Shown here piece by piece: positions 36,521 through 46,096 of a stretch of DNA of 64,000 bases. A model generated the notes under the pieces. The model worked only from the letters and a program-made list of their open reading frames with translations, did no database searches and was not told where the DNA came from. The translations under genes were made by a program, and so were the position numbers. Source of the DNA: Enterobacter cloacae. GTDB lineage: Bacteria > Pseudomonadota > Gammaproteobacteria > Enterobacterales > Enterobacteriaceae. The stretch is from positions 3,348,001 through 3,412,000 of the forward strand of contig AP022133.1 in assembly GCA_014169315.1 (NCBI GenBank). Reading direction: 5' to 3'. How positions within the stretch are numbered: the stretch's first letter is position 1; each line of letters starts with the position of its first letter.

Positions 36521-37956
36521 CAGTGTGCCTGTTCCTGCTTAACCGCAGGGGCCACCCCGTGTCGCTGCGCCAGCTGGGTTTCCAGTGCCTCCAGCGTCAC
36601 ACCTTTGGTTTCAGGGACATTTCGCAGAATATAGATGAAGCCCAGCGCACAGATGATCCCGTACAGCAGGAAGCTGCCCGCTGCGCCCAACCCGGCATTC
36701 AGCAACGGGAAGGTGTAGGTGAGCAGGAAGCACGCGATCCACAGCGCCAGCGTTCCCAGCGAGATCGCCATACCACGCACGCGATTAGGAAAGATCTCAG
36801 AGAGAAGCACCCAGGTTACCGGGGCCAGCGTCAGGGCATAAATGGCAATAGCCGCCAGAACCAGCACCAGTACCGGCCACCCCATGATCCCCAACGCATA
36901 AGCTCCGGCAATCAGCACGTAGATCACGGTGAGACCACTTGCGCCCAGTAACATTAGCTTGCGTCGCCCAAGTTTATCCACCAGCGGCAATGCCGCGATA
37001 GTAAAGACCAGGTTGATAATACCGGTGGCAACGATGGATTTCAGGGTTCCGTTGATATCAAATCCGGCGGAGGCAAATATCTCCTGAGCGTAGTTAAAGA
37101 TGACGTTGATACCGCACCACTGCTGAAACACCGCCAGCACCATCCCGATAATGACGATGGGTTTAACCTGAGGGGCGAGCAGCGCAGAGTAAGAGACTTT
37201 GTTGTTGTCTTTCACCAGCGTCTGGGCTATTTCCTGCAAGGTTTGACTGGCATAAGCCGTGGAGCCAATTCGTTCAAGTGTGGCCCGGGCACGCTCCGTT
37301 TTTCCGGCTTTCATCAGCCAGCGCGGTGATTCAGGCACCAGGAACATCAGCACCAGAAAGACCACTGCCGGGAGCAGCTCTGCACCAAACATCCAGCGCC
37401 AGCCCACCTGGCCGTTCCAGGTGTTGAGGAGTGTTTGCTGCGTGGCACCGCTGGCAACAGGATCGGCAATCATCAGGTTTACCAACTGTGCCGCCAGCAC
37501 ACCGATAACAATGGTCAGTTGGTTAACGGCAACAAAGCGTCCACGCTTTTCCGCCGGGCTGACCTCGGCGATATAGAGCGGGCTCAATGCCGACGCCAGA
37601 CCAATCCCCAACCCACCGACAATGCGGTAGATAATGAACATATCGAAATTGCTCGCCAGCGCCGTACCCAACGCCGACGCGCTGAACAGGATTGCCGAGA
37701 GAATTAGCGGGATCTTTCGTCCGAGACGGTCGGCGCACCAGCCAGAAATGAGCGCGCCAAACACGCATCCGGCCAGAGCAGAACTCATCGCCCAGCCAGA
37801 CTGAGCAGGATCGGTAATCGAAAAGTACGCCTCATAAAACGGCTTCGCACCACCAATCACCACCCAGTCATAACCAAACAATAAACCACCGCAGGCCGCC
37901 ACCAGACAGATCGTCCAGATGTAGCCCATTTTGAGATGTGTCTGCGCGTTATTCAT
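36520..37956 (-). CDS. MFS sugar porter (GalP/XylE/AraE type)
   Basis: A 478-residue, 12-helix sugar porter. Signatures present: LLFGYDWVVIGGA, DRLGRK, VPESPRWL near residue 225, QQWCGINVIFNYAQ near 280, DKLGRRKL and VPETKGVTLE near the C-terminus. It is a proton-sugar symporter by family. AGAGGA precedes the ATG. It lies between yphG and the mutarotase; in E. coli this position holds an oxidoreductase and ABC-transporter genes (yphCDEF). The sugar cannot be identified. Confidence 0.9.
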   Translation of the reverse strand: MNNAQTHLKMGYIWTICLVAACGGLLFGYDWVVIGGAKPFYEAYFSITDPAQSGWAMSSALAGCVFGALISGWCADRLGRKIPLILSAILFSASALGTALASNFDMFIIYRIVGGLGIGLASALSPLYIAEVSPAEKRGRFVAVNQLTIVIGVLAAQLVNLMIADPVASGATQQTLLNTWNGQVGWRWMFGAELLPAVVFLVLMFLVPESPRWLMKAGKTERARATLERIGSTAYASQTLQEIAQTLVKDNNKVSYSALLAPQVKPIVIIGMVLAVFQQWCGINVIFNYAQEIFASAGFDINGTLKSIVATGIINLVFTIAALPLVDKLGRRKLMLLGASGLTVIYVLIAGAYALGIMGWPVLVLVLAAIAIYALTLAPVTWVLLSEIFPNRVRGMAISLGTLALWIACFLLTYTFPLLNAGLGAAGSFLLYGIICALGFIYILRNVPETKGVTLEALETQLAQRHGVAPAVKQEQAH

Positions 37957-37998
37957 TTTGATTCCTCTATAAGGGAAACGCAGGGAACAGTAGGGTTT

Positions 37999-38016
37999 GG
38001 GCGGGTTCTCCCGCCC
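37999..38016 (-). repeat. Intercistronic hairpin between yphG and the MFS gene
   Basis: A perfect 7-bp GGGCGGG/CCCGCCC stem (37999-38005 with 38010-38016) in the 69-bp gap. No U-tract follows on the minus strand, so it is likely a stability element within one transcript. Confidence 0.5.
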
Positions 38017-38025
38017 GGTTAAGGT

Positions 38026-41000
38026 TCAGGCAAAGATGCCGCATCGCTGTGCATGCAGAATAAGATGCGCTTTATCGTGAGCAGGATTTATCGCCAGCAG
38101 TTGTTGCATCGCTTTCTGACTGGCTGACATTTCGCCCAGCCCCAGATGCCCCAACGCCTCGATAAACAGACAGTGTTGCTGGTGCTGCACCGCTGCAGAC
38201 GTATCAAGAACAACCAGATCCGGAAGCGATACTGCAAAGAAATCGGCTTCGGGGATATCGTTGTGGTGATGCTCTACCCATTTCAGGAAACTACGGAAGT
38301 GCCGCCCGGCCTCTTCCACCTGACCGCCTGCCCGTAACGCCATACCCTGCCAGAACAGATAATCCGCTGGCTGGTCGTTGTAGTAGCGGCCAGCGTCGAG
38401 CGTTGTGCCACCGCACGCAGCCTGCTGGAAGTGCAACTGCGCCTGCTGCAGCTCACCTTTTTTCAGCGCACAGAAGCCAAGCAGATATCTGATGTCATTA
38501 TCTGTCTGTCCGGGTAAGCGCCCTTCCCCCAGGTTGCGCGGATACTGGAGCGCTTCTCCCAGCCAGCGCATGGCCGCGGGGATGTCGTTCTCCGCAATGG
38601 CATCTAACGCCTGGTGCATCTGGTTGAGAAGATATTGCCCGGTGACTTTGCCCTCGCCGCCCTCCCAGGGATGGAACTGGCGAGTCTGTAGGATCTGCGC
38701 CGCCGCCGCATACTGCCCCTGGCTATTCCACAGACTTAACAGCTCCGCCGTCAGATCATCACGTCGCATAACAACCGCCATATGAGTCTCAAGCAGGCTC
38801 AGGCGCTCGCTGGCCGCTGTGGCTGTTAGCTTCTTCAGGTAATCCAGCTCAAACAGAAAACGGGCATTGTCCGGCTCGATGTCAACGGCCCGCTGCAGTC
38901 TGGCCATCGCAGCTGTCGCGTCGTGCTGCTTATTCCAGGCATAGATCCCCAACAGACGGTGCGCAGGCGCATAGTCCGGCAGGCGCACTAAAGTATCCTG
39001 CCAACAGGAAACGGCCTCGTCATACCGGCGTTTGCTATACCAGAAACAGCCCAGCAGATAACCTGCAAACGGATCATCTTTGAGAGTCTGCAGCATCTGA
39101 ACTTCATCGAGCGTATTGGGGAAACGAACATGCCGGGCGTGGCAGTTCTGCGCCGCATCCAGTAAGCGCTCACGCACCTCTCGTTTTTGGCTCAGTGATG
39201 CCTGCCACAGCAACGGAATTGTCTCCTGGCAGTCCAGCAGCATCAGCACCTTCTCTGCCGCATCTGTGCGTCCCAGAGAAACCAGCCACCCGGAGAGCAT
39301 ACTGGCGTTAATCCCGCGCCGCCCGGTGACCTGCAACAACATCGCCTGTGATTCCGGGTCCTGAGCGAGCAGCCAACGCGCACAGTGAAGCGGATAGCTC
39401 AGCGGATACTGCGTCAGACTTTGACTGATAAAGTCCAGTGCCTCGTCCTGGTGCCCGCAATCAAATAGCGCCAGTGCTTTCAGCCCCATTGCCAGATGGT
39501 TTGCCCCGTTTACCTGCAGGCTAACAGTGACTTTTTCGAGGGCGTCTTTCGCATCGCCACGCTTCATCGCCAGACGTGCCAGTGCCCAAAATGCCGCATC
39601 CCGACAGTTGCCGCTCCACGATGCTTTGAAGTAGTTATCCCATGCCCCTGTGATATCCCCCTGTCGCTCGAGTGCCGTTGCCAACAGCATGCTGGCCTCT
39701 CCATCGCGGGGGTTTTTATTCAACCGATGGGCACGCGTGAGTGCGGCGCGGGCACAGCGTTCCGCCAGTACCCAGTCAGCGGAGTTAAGTGCAAGCGTGC
39801 CCAGGGCAACGTTGTTACGATAATCATATGGGTCGAGTTCAATCGCCCGGCGGTAATAATCAGCCGCAAAGCGGCTGGCATGGTTGTACTGTTCCAGATG
39901 CTGACCAATAAAATAGAGCTCATCAGCGTTAGTGATGTTTTCTGGCATTGCAGGGGCGCGGGCAGGATCGGGTAACGATGTCTCCTGTGCCTGATGTTCC
40001 TGATAGTGAAGTAGCGTCTGGCCCTGTGCCGACTTAACCGTCATGGTTAAGCGCTGCGGGTAATTATCCGGCAATGTTTGTTGCCAGCTTTCTCCCGGCG
40101 CTAACGTCAGATGGGTTTCAAAAATCGGCTTCTGGTCGGCACTCAGTTCGACGAGGATGTTATCCAGCGGGGCAATGGCGTAGATCCCAGTCTGCAGCAG
40201 CGGCGACTCTCTGACCAATTTCATCGCCACCTGAGTGCTGGCATTTTGCACCATCCCCAACTCGCTATAGGGCAGGAAGTTCTGAACGAAGATCTTCTCT
40301 TCAAACGGTGCGAGCCACGTGAAGTCTGGTTGGTTGTCGGTGAACACTCCGGTCATCAGTTCGATATAGGGGCCATTTTCATCAGTCAGATTACGATCCC
40401 AGGCCTGGCCAAAATCATCGTAACCCCAGCTCCACTGTTTTTTACCCGGCGAGACATGGTGATCGGCAACGTGCAGCAGGCCACCTCGTTCATCGTGATG
40501 GTAAGCCCCGACAAAATCGTAATCTGATTTTTCAGCCATGTAGGAGGTTGGTACTGGTACATTTCGGTAGCGGGAGATATCCACTCCCGCCGAATAGTCC
40601 ACCTTGTAGTAAGTACCCGTGGCGATAGGGAAAGCCGAGACATCACGCTTACCGTGATCAAAAACGGCGGTGACATCCGGTGGGAAGACACTCTGGTGCG
40701 CATCGCCACCTTTGACAGCCGGGTTCGCCCACCACAGGAAATGGCGCGGTGTCACATTACCGTTAAAGACTTTGCCGGTGATTTCGATCAACGCGCGGTC
40801 AGGATAGAGAGTAAATCCCGTCATCACCTGCAGGCCACGCATCGGCTCCACTTCCCCCATCCAGACGGTTTGCTCGCCGTTTTCACCAGCCTGCCGGGTG
40901 AAATCAACCGGCATAAAGGTTGTTGGGCGGTGATGCTGCGGCCAGTTGAACTCGATACCACCGGAGATCCACGGCCCCAACAACCCCACCAGCGCAGGTT

Positions 41001-41301
41001 TAACCACTTCGTTGTAGTAGACGAAATCACGCTGCTTTACTTTGTCGTAAGCACGATGGATACGTCCGCCAAGTTCAGGCAGTAGCATCACACGAATGAA
41101 ATCATTCTCCAGCCAAACCGCCTGGTAGTCGCGCATTTCGCGTTCCCCGGTCAGCGTATCAATGACGCCGTAGGGATAGACCGCGCCTGAGGAGCCCTGA
41201 TAGACGCGTTTTTCCAGAAACATGGGGTTGGGATCTTCAGCCCCTGTCGTCCACGTCGGAAGGGTAATGGTTTCCTGCCATACCTTAACTGAACCGTGCA
41301 T
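38026..41301 (-). CDS. yphG: YphG-like protein: DUF5107 domain plus TPR repeats
   Basis: A 1091-residue protein. The N-terminal 350 or so residues are DUF5107, a mutarotase-like beta domain with NPMFLEKRVYQGSSGAVYPYG, LLPELGGRIHRAYDK and ISGGIEFNWPQHHRPTTF. The rest is alpha-helical TPR repeats (for example ALFDCGHQDEALDFISQSL). There is no signal peptide, so it is cytosolic. E. coli YphG shares the NPMFLEKRVYQGSSG start. A GTG at 41313 is in frame, but GGAG is spaced for the ATG at 41301. It leads the yphG-MFS-yphB operon. Molecular function is unknown; a sugar-binding or hydrolase-like role is possible. Confidence 0.85.
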   Translation of the reverse strand: MHGSVKVWQETITLPTWTTGAEDPNPMFLEKRVYQGSSGAVYPYGVIDTLTGEREMRDYQAVWLENDFIRVMLLPELGGRIHRAYDKVKQRDFVYYNEVVKPALVGLLGPWISGGIEFNWPQHHRPTTFMPVDFTRQAGENGEQTVWMGEVEPMRGLQVMTGFTLYPDRALIEITGKVFNGNVTPRHFLWWANPAVKGGDAHQSVFPPDVTAVFDHGKRDVSAFPIATGTYYKVDYSAGVDISRYRNVPVPTSYMAEKSDYDFVGAYHHDERGGLLHVADHHVSPGKKQWSWGYDDFGQAWDRNLTDENGPYIELMTGVFTDNQPDFTWLAPFEEKIFVQNFLPYSELGMVQNASTQVAMKLVRESPLLQTGIYAIAPLDNILVELSADQKPIFETHLTLAPGESWQQTLPDNYPQRLTMTVKSAQGQTLLHYQEHQAQETSLPDPARAPAMPENITNADELYFIGQHLEQYNHASRFAADYYRRAIELDPYDYRNNVALGTLALNSADWVLAERCARAALTRAHRLNKNPRDGEASMLLATALERQGDITGAWDNYFKASWSGNCRDAAFWALARLAMKRGDAKDALEKVTVSLQVNGANHLAMGLKALALFDCGHQDEALDFISQSLTQYPLSYPLHCARWLLAQDPESQAMLLQVTGRRGINASMLSGWLVSLGRTDAAEKVLMLLDCQETIPLLWQASLSQKREVRERLLDAAQNCHARHVRFPNTLDEVQMLQTLKDDPFAGYLLGCFWYSKRRYDEAVSCWQDTLVRLPDYAPAHRLLGIYAWNKQHDATAAMARLQRAVDIEPDNARFLFELDYLKKLTATAASERLSLLETHMAVVMRRDDLTAELLSLWNSQGQYAAAAQILQTRQFHPWEGGEGKVTGQYLLNQMHQALDAIAENDIPAAMRWLGEALQYPRNLGEGRLPGQTDNDIRYLLGFCALKKGELQQAQLHFQQAACGGTTLDAGRYYNDQPADYLFWQGMALRAGGQVEEAGRHFRSFLKWVEHHHNDIPEADFFAVSLPDLVVLDTSAAVQHQQHCLFIEALGHLGLGEMSASQKAMQQLLAINPAHDKAHLILHAQRCGIFA

Positions 41302-41336
41302 TCTGCTCTCCACTAAATGAAATAAAGTAAAAAATG

Positions 41337-41364
41337 GAATACATCGAGTTTATAGTGTGTATTC
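41337..41364. promoter_or_regulatory. Candidate ROK-repressor operator in the yphG-yphH divergent region
   Basis: An inverted repeat GAATACA-N14-TGTATTC (41337-41343 with 41358-41364) lies in the 113-bp divergent region, 36 bp before the yphG start and 51 bp before the ROK gene. ROK regulators bind such dyads and autoregulate. A TAAAAT -10-like hexamer at 41370-41375 for yphH lies just beside it. Confidence 0.5.
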
Positions 41365-41414
41365 GCTGCTAAAATGCGCAGCGTTCACGCAATACAGTTA
41401 AGGGAGTTAAGTAT

Positions 41415-42605
41415 ATGTTGCGAGCGGGTTTGAATAATGCACGGGTTCGTCAGGCCAACAAGGTGATATTTTTGTCGCATTTATGGCGTGAAAAACAGCT
41501 GAGTAAATCGCGTCTGGCGCAGCTGACGGGGCTGTCAATTCCGGCGGTGAGCAACATTCTTGAAGAACTGCTTGATGAGGGGCGAATCAGCCATTCGGCA
41601 GAAAAAATGAGTGCCCGCGGGCTCAATAGTGGTAGCTATCAAATCCCCCATCATGGAGCATGGACGCTATGCATGACGGTCTCACCCACCAGCATTGAGT
41701 GTCAGCTTGCGGATGCCCGCCTGCTGGCAGTGGGCGATCTTCAGCACATCACCATCAATGCGCCCGATCCACAGACCCTTCTCGGCGCGATAGCAAACTG
41801 CTGGCGGCAGTATCACAAACGTTACCCTGAACAGCGAATCAATCTTGCGTTGGGCGTGCATGGGCAGGTCGACCCGGTCACAGGGGTATCGCAAACGATG
41901 CCACAAGCGCAGTGGAAAGCACCGCTCGAGATGAAATATCTGCTTGAGGAACAGCTGGGGATCCACGTCAGGATAGATAATGACTGCGTGATGCTGGCTC
42001 TGGCGGAAAAATGGCAAAACCCTGGGGCGGATCAAGATTTTTGCGTCATAAACGTCGATTACGGAATTGGTTCATCCTTTGTAATAAACGATCAGATTTA
42101 TCGCGGCAACCTCTACGGAAGTGGACAGATCGGGCACACTATTGTGGATCCAGACGGCAACGCCTGTGACTGCGGCCGCTACGGTTGCCTTGAAACGATC
42201 GCCTCGTTGAGCGCTCTGAAGAAGCAGGCCCGCGTCTGGTTAAAAACCCAGCCTGGAGCAGAATTCTCACCGGAACAACTCACGACCAGCGCACTGATCC
42301 ACGCCTGGCAGCAAGGAGACGTACGGGTTCAGGCGTGGGTAGAAAACGCGGCCAACGCTATTGGTCTGAGCCTGTATAATTTTCTCAATATCCTGAATAT
42401 TAACCAGATATGGCTTTACGGGCGTAGCTGCGCGTTTGGAGAGAGCTGGCTCAATGCCATCACTCACCAAACAGGATTTAACCCTTTTGATAAAAATGAT
42501 GGGCCGGGAATTAAAGCAACGCATATCAGTTTTGGCCGACTCAGCCGCACGCAGCAAATTCTGGGGATTGGTTATTTATATGTGGAATCGCAGTTAGGTG
42601 AATAA
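41415..42605 (+). CDS. yphH: ROK-family transcriptional regulator (YphH-like)
   Basis: A 396-residue ROK protein: N-terminal winged helix (KSRLAQLTGLSIPAVSNILEELLDEG) then the sugar-kinase-like domain. The structural zinc motif CDCGRYGCLE preceded by GHTIVDPDG near residues 238-260 is intact. DxGxG-like VDYGIGSSFV marks the ATP/sugar core. As in Mlc/NagC, this is a repressor relieved by a sugar. It is transcribed divergently from yphG and next to glyA, the yphH position of E. coli. AGGGAG precedes the ATG. Confidence 0.88.
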   Translation: MLRAGLNNARVRQANKVIFLSHLWREKQLSKSRLAQLTGLSIPAVSNILEELLDEGRISHSAEKMSARGLNSGSYQIPHHGAWTLCMTVSPTSIECQLADARLLAVGDLQHITINAPDPQTLLGAIANCWRQYHKRYPEQRINLALGVHGQVDPVTGVSQTMPQAQWKAPLEMKYLLEEQLGIHVRIDNDCVMLALAEKWQNPGADQDFCVINVDYGIGSSFVINDQIYRGNLYGSGQIGHTIVDPDGNACDCGRYGCLETIASLSALKKQARVWLKTQPGAEFSPEQLTTSALIHAWQQGDVRVQAWVENAANAIGLSLYNFLNILNINQIWLYGRSCAFGESWLNAITHQTGFNPFDKNDGPGIKATHISFGRLSRTQQILGIGYLYVESQLGE

Positions 42606-42721
42606 TAGCGATACCCATTTTTTAAATCACCCTGATACCTGATTTATGAAGAAAAGCTGAATGGCAGAGTATTGATTTGTGTATTAGTTTTAAAACAGGT
42701 CCCCTCAAAAACGAGCCTGCT

Positions 42722-43144
42722 ATGAACACTCTACGCTATTTTGATTTCGGTCAGTCACGCCACCTGTTGCTGTTGATTGCCCGTATCGCACTTGCTGTGC
42801 TGTTTATCATCTTTGGCTATCCGAAACTCATAGGGTTTAGCGGAACCGTACAATATATGACCTCACTGGGCGCACCGATGCCGATGCTGGCAGCGATTAT
42901 TGCGGTGGTGATGGAGATCCCCGCTGCAATTCTGATCGTGCTCGGCTTTTTCACCCGCCCTGTCGCCGTGCTCTTTATTTTCTACACGCTGGGTACGGCA
43001 ATTATTGGCCACCGTTACTGGGATATGACCGGTGATGCGGTTGTGCCAAACATGATTAACTTCTACAAGAATATCAGTATTGCTGGTGCATTTATTTTGC
43101 TGGCTATCGTGGGGCCGGGGGCAATATCCCTTGACCGGCGCTAA
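42722..43144 (+). CDS. yphA: DoxX-family inner membrane protein YphA
   Basis: A 140-residue membrane protein with four hydrophobic helices (DoxX fold), the same length as E. coli YphA, with [10 protein letters not shown] at the start and PGAISLDRR at the end. The longer frame from 42677 lacks a good ribosome site. Here it stands beside yphH, whereas E. coli has it at the other end of the yph cluster, so the gene order differs. Function unknown; DoxX proteins are often linked to redox or quinone processes. Confidence 0.92.
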   Translation: MNTLRYFDFGQSRHLLLLIARIALAVLFIIFGYPKLIGFSGTVQYMTSLGAPMPMLAAIIAVVMEIPAAILIVLGFFTRPVAVLFIFYTLGTAIIGHRYWDMTGDAVVPNMINFYKNISIAGAFILLAIVGPGAISLDRR

Positions 43145-43150
43145 ACCATA

Positions 43151-43178
43151 AAAAAAGGCCGCAAACGCGGCCTTTTTT
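43151..43178. terminator. Bidirectional terminator between yphA and glyA
   Basis: A perfect 12-bp stem with AAAAAA/TTTTTT base and GGCCGC/GCGGCC top (43151-43162 with 43167-43178), serving both convergent genes. Confidence 0.92.
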
Positions 43179-43198
43179 ATTTCTGCAAAGCAGAGAAA

Positions 43199-44452
43199 TT
43201 ATGCGTATACCGGGAAGCGTGCGCAGATATCCAGAACTTTACCTTTGACGCGTTCGATTACCGCTTCGTCATTGATGTTGTCCAGAACGTCACACATCCA
43301 GCCAGCCAGCTCTTTCACTTCTGCTTCTTTAAAGCCACGGCGAGTGACAGCCGGAGAACCGATACGGATACCGGAAGTCACGAACGGGCTCTTCGGATCG
43401 TTAGGCACGCTGTTTTTGTTCACGGTGATGTTGGCACGGCCGAGGGCAGCGTCAGCTTCTTTACCGGTCAGGTTTTTATCAACCAGATCCAGCAGGAACA
43501 AGTGGTTTTCAGTACCGCCAGACACCACTTTGTAGCCACGGTTCAGGAACACTTCTACCATCGCTTTGGCGTTTTTCGCAACCTGCTGCTGGTAAACTTT
43601 AAACTCTGGCTCCATCGCTTCTTTCAGCGCAACCGCTTTACCCGCAATAACGTGCATCAGCGGGCCGCCCTGCGCGCTTGGGAAGACGGCAGAGTTCAGT
43701 TTCTTATACAGCTCTTCGCTACCGCCTTTCGCCAGGATCAGGCCACCGCGTGGACCTGCCAGGGTTTTATGGGTAGTGGTAGTCACAACGTGAGCATGTG
43801 GAACCGGGTTCGGGTAAACGTCTGCGGCAATAAGACCTGCAACGTGCGCCATATCAACGAACAGGTAAGCACCGATGCTGTCTGCGATTTCACGCATTTT
43901 TGCCCAGTCAACGATACCGGAGTAAGCAGAGAAACCACCGATGATCATTTTCGGCTTGTGCTCTTTAGCCTGCTTCGCCATGTCTTCGTAGTCAATTTTA
44001 CCGGACTCATCAATACCGTAAGGGATGATGTTGTACAGTTTGCCGGAGAAGTTAACCGGGGAGCCGTGAGTCAGGTGACCGCCTTGTGCCAGGTTCATAC
44101 CCAGAACGGTATCGCCCGGCTGCAGCAGAGCGGTGTAGACCGCGAAGTTAGCCTGAGAGCCTGAGTGCGGCTGCACGTTAGCGTAGTCAGCACCGAACAG
44201 TTCTTTTGCACGATCAATCGCCAGTTGCTCAACGATATCAACGTACTCGCAACCGCCGTAGTAGCGCTTGCCCGGGTAACCTTCAGCATATTTGTTGGTC
44301 AGCTGAGAACCCTGCGCCTGCATAACGCGCGGGCTGGTGTAGTTTTCGGAGGCGATCAGTTCGATGTGCTCTTCCTGACGTACTTTTTCCTGCTCCATAG
44401 CCTGCCACAGTTCGGCATCATAATCGGCAATGTTCATTTCACGCTTTAACAT
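43199..44452 (-). CDS. glyA: Serine hydroxymethyltransferase
   Basis: A 417-residue PLP enzyme, E. coli length, converting serine and tetrahydrofolate to glycine and methylene-THF. The PLP lysine is in [13 protein letters not shown] near residue 229; the N-terminal [19 protein letters not shown] binds substrate. Two ATGs are possible (44458, 44452); AGGAG sits six bases before 44452, matching [13 protein letters not shown] variation is FPSAQGGP near residue 258 where E. coli has FPGGQGGP. A PurR box lies in the upstream region shared with hmp. Confidence 0.98.
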   Translation of the reverse strand: MLKREMNIADYDAELWQAMEQEKVRQEEHIELIASENYTSPRVMQAQGSQLTNKYAEGYPGKRYYGGCEYVDIVEQLAIDRAKELFGADYANVQPHSGSQANFAVYTALLQPGDTVLGMNLAQGGHLTHGSPVNFSGKLYNIIPYGIDESGKIDYEDMAKQAKEHKPKMIIGGFSAYSGIVDWAKMREIADSIGAYLFVDMAHVAGLIAADVYPNPVPHAHVVTTTTHKTLAGPRGGLILAKGGSEELYKKLNSAVFPSAQGGPLMHVIAGKAVALKEAMEPEFKVYQQQVAKNAKAMVEVFLNRGYKVVSGGTENHLFLLDLVDKNLTGKEADAALGRANITVNKNSVPNDPKSPFVTSGIRIGSPAVTRRGFKEAEVKELAGWMCDVLDNINDEAVIERVKGKVLDICARFPVYA

Positions 44453-44522
44453 CCGCATCTCCTGACTCAGCTAACAATAAAATTTTGGCCTGAAAAGGCA
44501 GTCCAGTTGGACAACGCGCAAC

Positions 44523-44585
44523 AGTATAACTGATTAGTTCTGCGATAACAGGTCTTGACAAACGATTTTACGCAAACGTTTTCCT
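44523..44585 (-). promoter_or_regulatory. glyA promoter with PurR operator
   Basis: Minus-strand TATACT (44523-44528) is a good -10 about 70 nt before glyA. The plus-strand sequence 44570-44585 (ACGCAAACGTTTTCCT) fits the PurR consensus ANGCAANCGNTTNCNT, supporting purine-dependent repression. The rest of the 304-bp glyA-hmp gap holds the hmp promoter and NsrR site; no gene is visible. Confidence 0.78.
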
Positions 44586-44682
44586 TCACGCCACGCAAGG
44601 GTTTGAGGAATAAAGCCCTCGCCATTATCAATGGATTTCTTTTCAGGTTTGTGATGCATATTTTTCATGATGCAAAGAACCA

Positions 44683-44731
44683 TTTACAACGCAGGGGTAT
44701 TTTTTATAAGATGCATTAAAAATACATCATT
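44683..44731 (+). promoter_or_regulatory. hmp promoter with overlapping NsrR site
   Basis: TTTACA (44683-44688) and TATAAG (44705-44710) are spaced 16 bp. Overlapping the -10, AAGATGCATTAAAAATACATCATT at 44708-44731 (listed here by its half-sites AAGATGCAT and ATACATC) resembles the NsrR site of E. coli hmp, so nitric oxide should derepress hmp. Confidence 0.82.
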
Positions 44732-44756
44732 AAAGTCACATCTGAAGGAAGCTGCT

Positions 44757-45947
44757 ATGCTCGACGCTCAAACCATCGCTACCGTTAAAGCCACTATCCC
44801 CCTGCTGGTTGAAACGGGTCCTAAACTCACCGCCCATTTCTACGATCGCATGTTCACGCATAACCCGGAGCTCAAAGAGATTTTCAACATGAGCAACCAG
44901 CGTAACGGCGATCAGCGTGAAGCCCTGTTTAACGCCATCGCGGCCTATGCCAGCAATATCGAAAACCTGGCGGCGCTGCTGCCTGCGGTAGAGAAAATTG
45001 CGCAGAAACATACCAGCTTCCAGATCAAACCAGAGCAGTACAACATTGTCGGCGGCCACCTGCTGGCGACGCTGGATGAGATGTTCAGCCCGGGTCAGGA
45101 CGTTCTGGACGCATGGGGTAAAGCCTACGGCGTGCTGGCAAACGTGTTTATCAACCGTGAAGCACAGATCTACAGCGAGAACGCCAATAAAAACGGCGGC
45201 TGGGAAGGTACACGTGCATTCCGCATCGTCGGGAAAACACCACGCAGTGCATTGATTACCAGCTTTGAGTTCGAGCCGGTTGATGGCCAGCCGGTCGCTG
45301 ATTATCAGCCAGGCCAGTATCTGGGCGTCTGGCTGAAGCCTGAAGGCTTCCCGCACCAGGAGATCCGTCAATACTCCCTGACCCGCAAACCCGACGGTAA
45401 AGGTTATCGCATTGCCGTGAAACGCGAAGACGGTGGTCAGGTTTCTACCTGGCTGCATAATGAAGCGAATGTGGGCGATGTGGTTCAGCTGGCGGCACCT
45501 GCCGGCGACTTCTTTATGACCGTTGAAGCGAATACGCCTGTAACGCTGATCTCCGCGGGCGTGGGTCAAACGCCAATGCTGGCGATGCTGGATACGCTGG
45601 CGAAGTCTCATCACAATGCACAGGTGAACTGGTTCCACGCCGCCGAGAACGGCGATGTACACGCATTTGCGGATGAAGTGAAAACGCTGGCGACTGGCCT
45701 GCCACGCTTTAACGCACACACCTGGTATCGTCTGCCGACGGAGGCCGACCGCGCCGCTGCCCGTTTCGACAGCGAAGGTCTGATCGATTTAAGCCAGCAT
45801 GAGGGTGCGTTCAGCACACCAGAGATGCAGTTCTACGTCTGTGGGCCAGTGGCGTTTATGCAGTATGCCGCGAAGCAGCTGGTAGAACTGAACGTGAAGC
45901 CAGAAAACATTCATTACGAGTGTTTTGGCCCACATAAGGTACTGTAA
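44757..45947 (+). CDS. hmp: Flavohemoglobin Hmp (nitric oxide dioxygenase)
   Basis: A 396-residue flavohemoglobin, E. coli length. The globin domain has proximal His85 (QKHTSF), distal Tyr29 and Gln53. The FAD-binding domain shows RQYSLT near residue 206 and the NAD domain [11 protein letters not shown] near 270, ending ECFGPHKVL. It oxidises NO to nitrate using NAD(P)H and oxygen. The frame is open from 44667, but GGAAG precedes the ATG at 44757. It is divergent from glyA with an NsrR site over its promoter. Confidence 0.98.
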   Translation: MLDAQTIATVKATIPLLVETGPKLTAHFYDRMFTHNPELKEIFNMSNQRNGDQREALFNAIAAYASNIENLAALLPAVEKIAQKHTSFQIKPEQYNIVGGHLLATLDEMFSPGQDVLDAWGKAYGVLANVFINREAQIYSENANKNGGWEGTRAFRIVGKTPRSALITSFEFEPVDGQPVADYQPGQYLGVWLKPEGFPHQEIRQYSLTRKPDGKGYRIAVKREDGGQVSTWLHNEANVGDVVQLAAPAGDFFMTVEANTPVTLISAGVGQTPMLAMLDTLAKSHHNAQVNWFHAAENGDVHAFADEVKTLATGLPRFNAHTWYRLPTEADRAAARFDSEGLIDLSQHEGAFSTPEMQFYVCGPVAFMQYAAKQLVELNVKPENIHYECFGPHKVL

Positions 45948-45963
45948 ACTCCACATTTCCCCC

Positions 45964-45997
45964 CGGGTGCCGCGTCCTGCGGTGCCCGTTTTGTTAT
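45964..45997 (+). terminator. Terminator of hmp
   Basis: A 10-bp stem with two G-U pairs (45964-45973 with 45979-45988, 5-nt loop) followed by TTTTGTTATTTT. Confidence 0.85.
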
Positions 45998-46050
45998 TTT
46001 CATCCCCGGTACTGACTCATGTTGCTTATCAATAATGGGTAAGTCATTTG

Positions 46051-46059
46051 TGTTATGAT
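46051..46059 (+). promoter_or_regulatory. Extended -10 promoter of cadC
   Basis: TGTTATGAT is an extended -10 (TGn plus TATGAT) 38 bp before the cadC ATG. No -35 at the right spacing is evident. Confidence 0.5.
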
Positions 46060-46096
46060 TGGTCCTTCCCCTTTTCCGCTTTAGGGCGCTTTTTTT

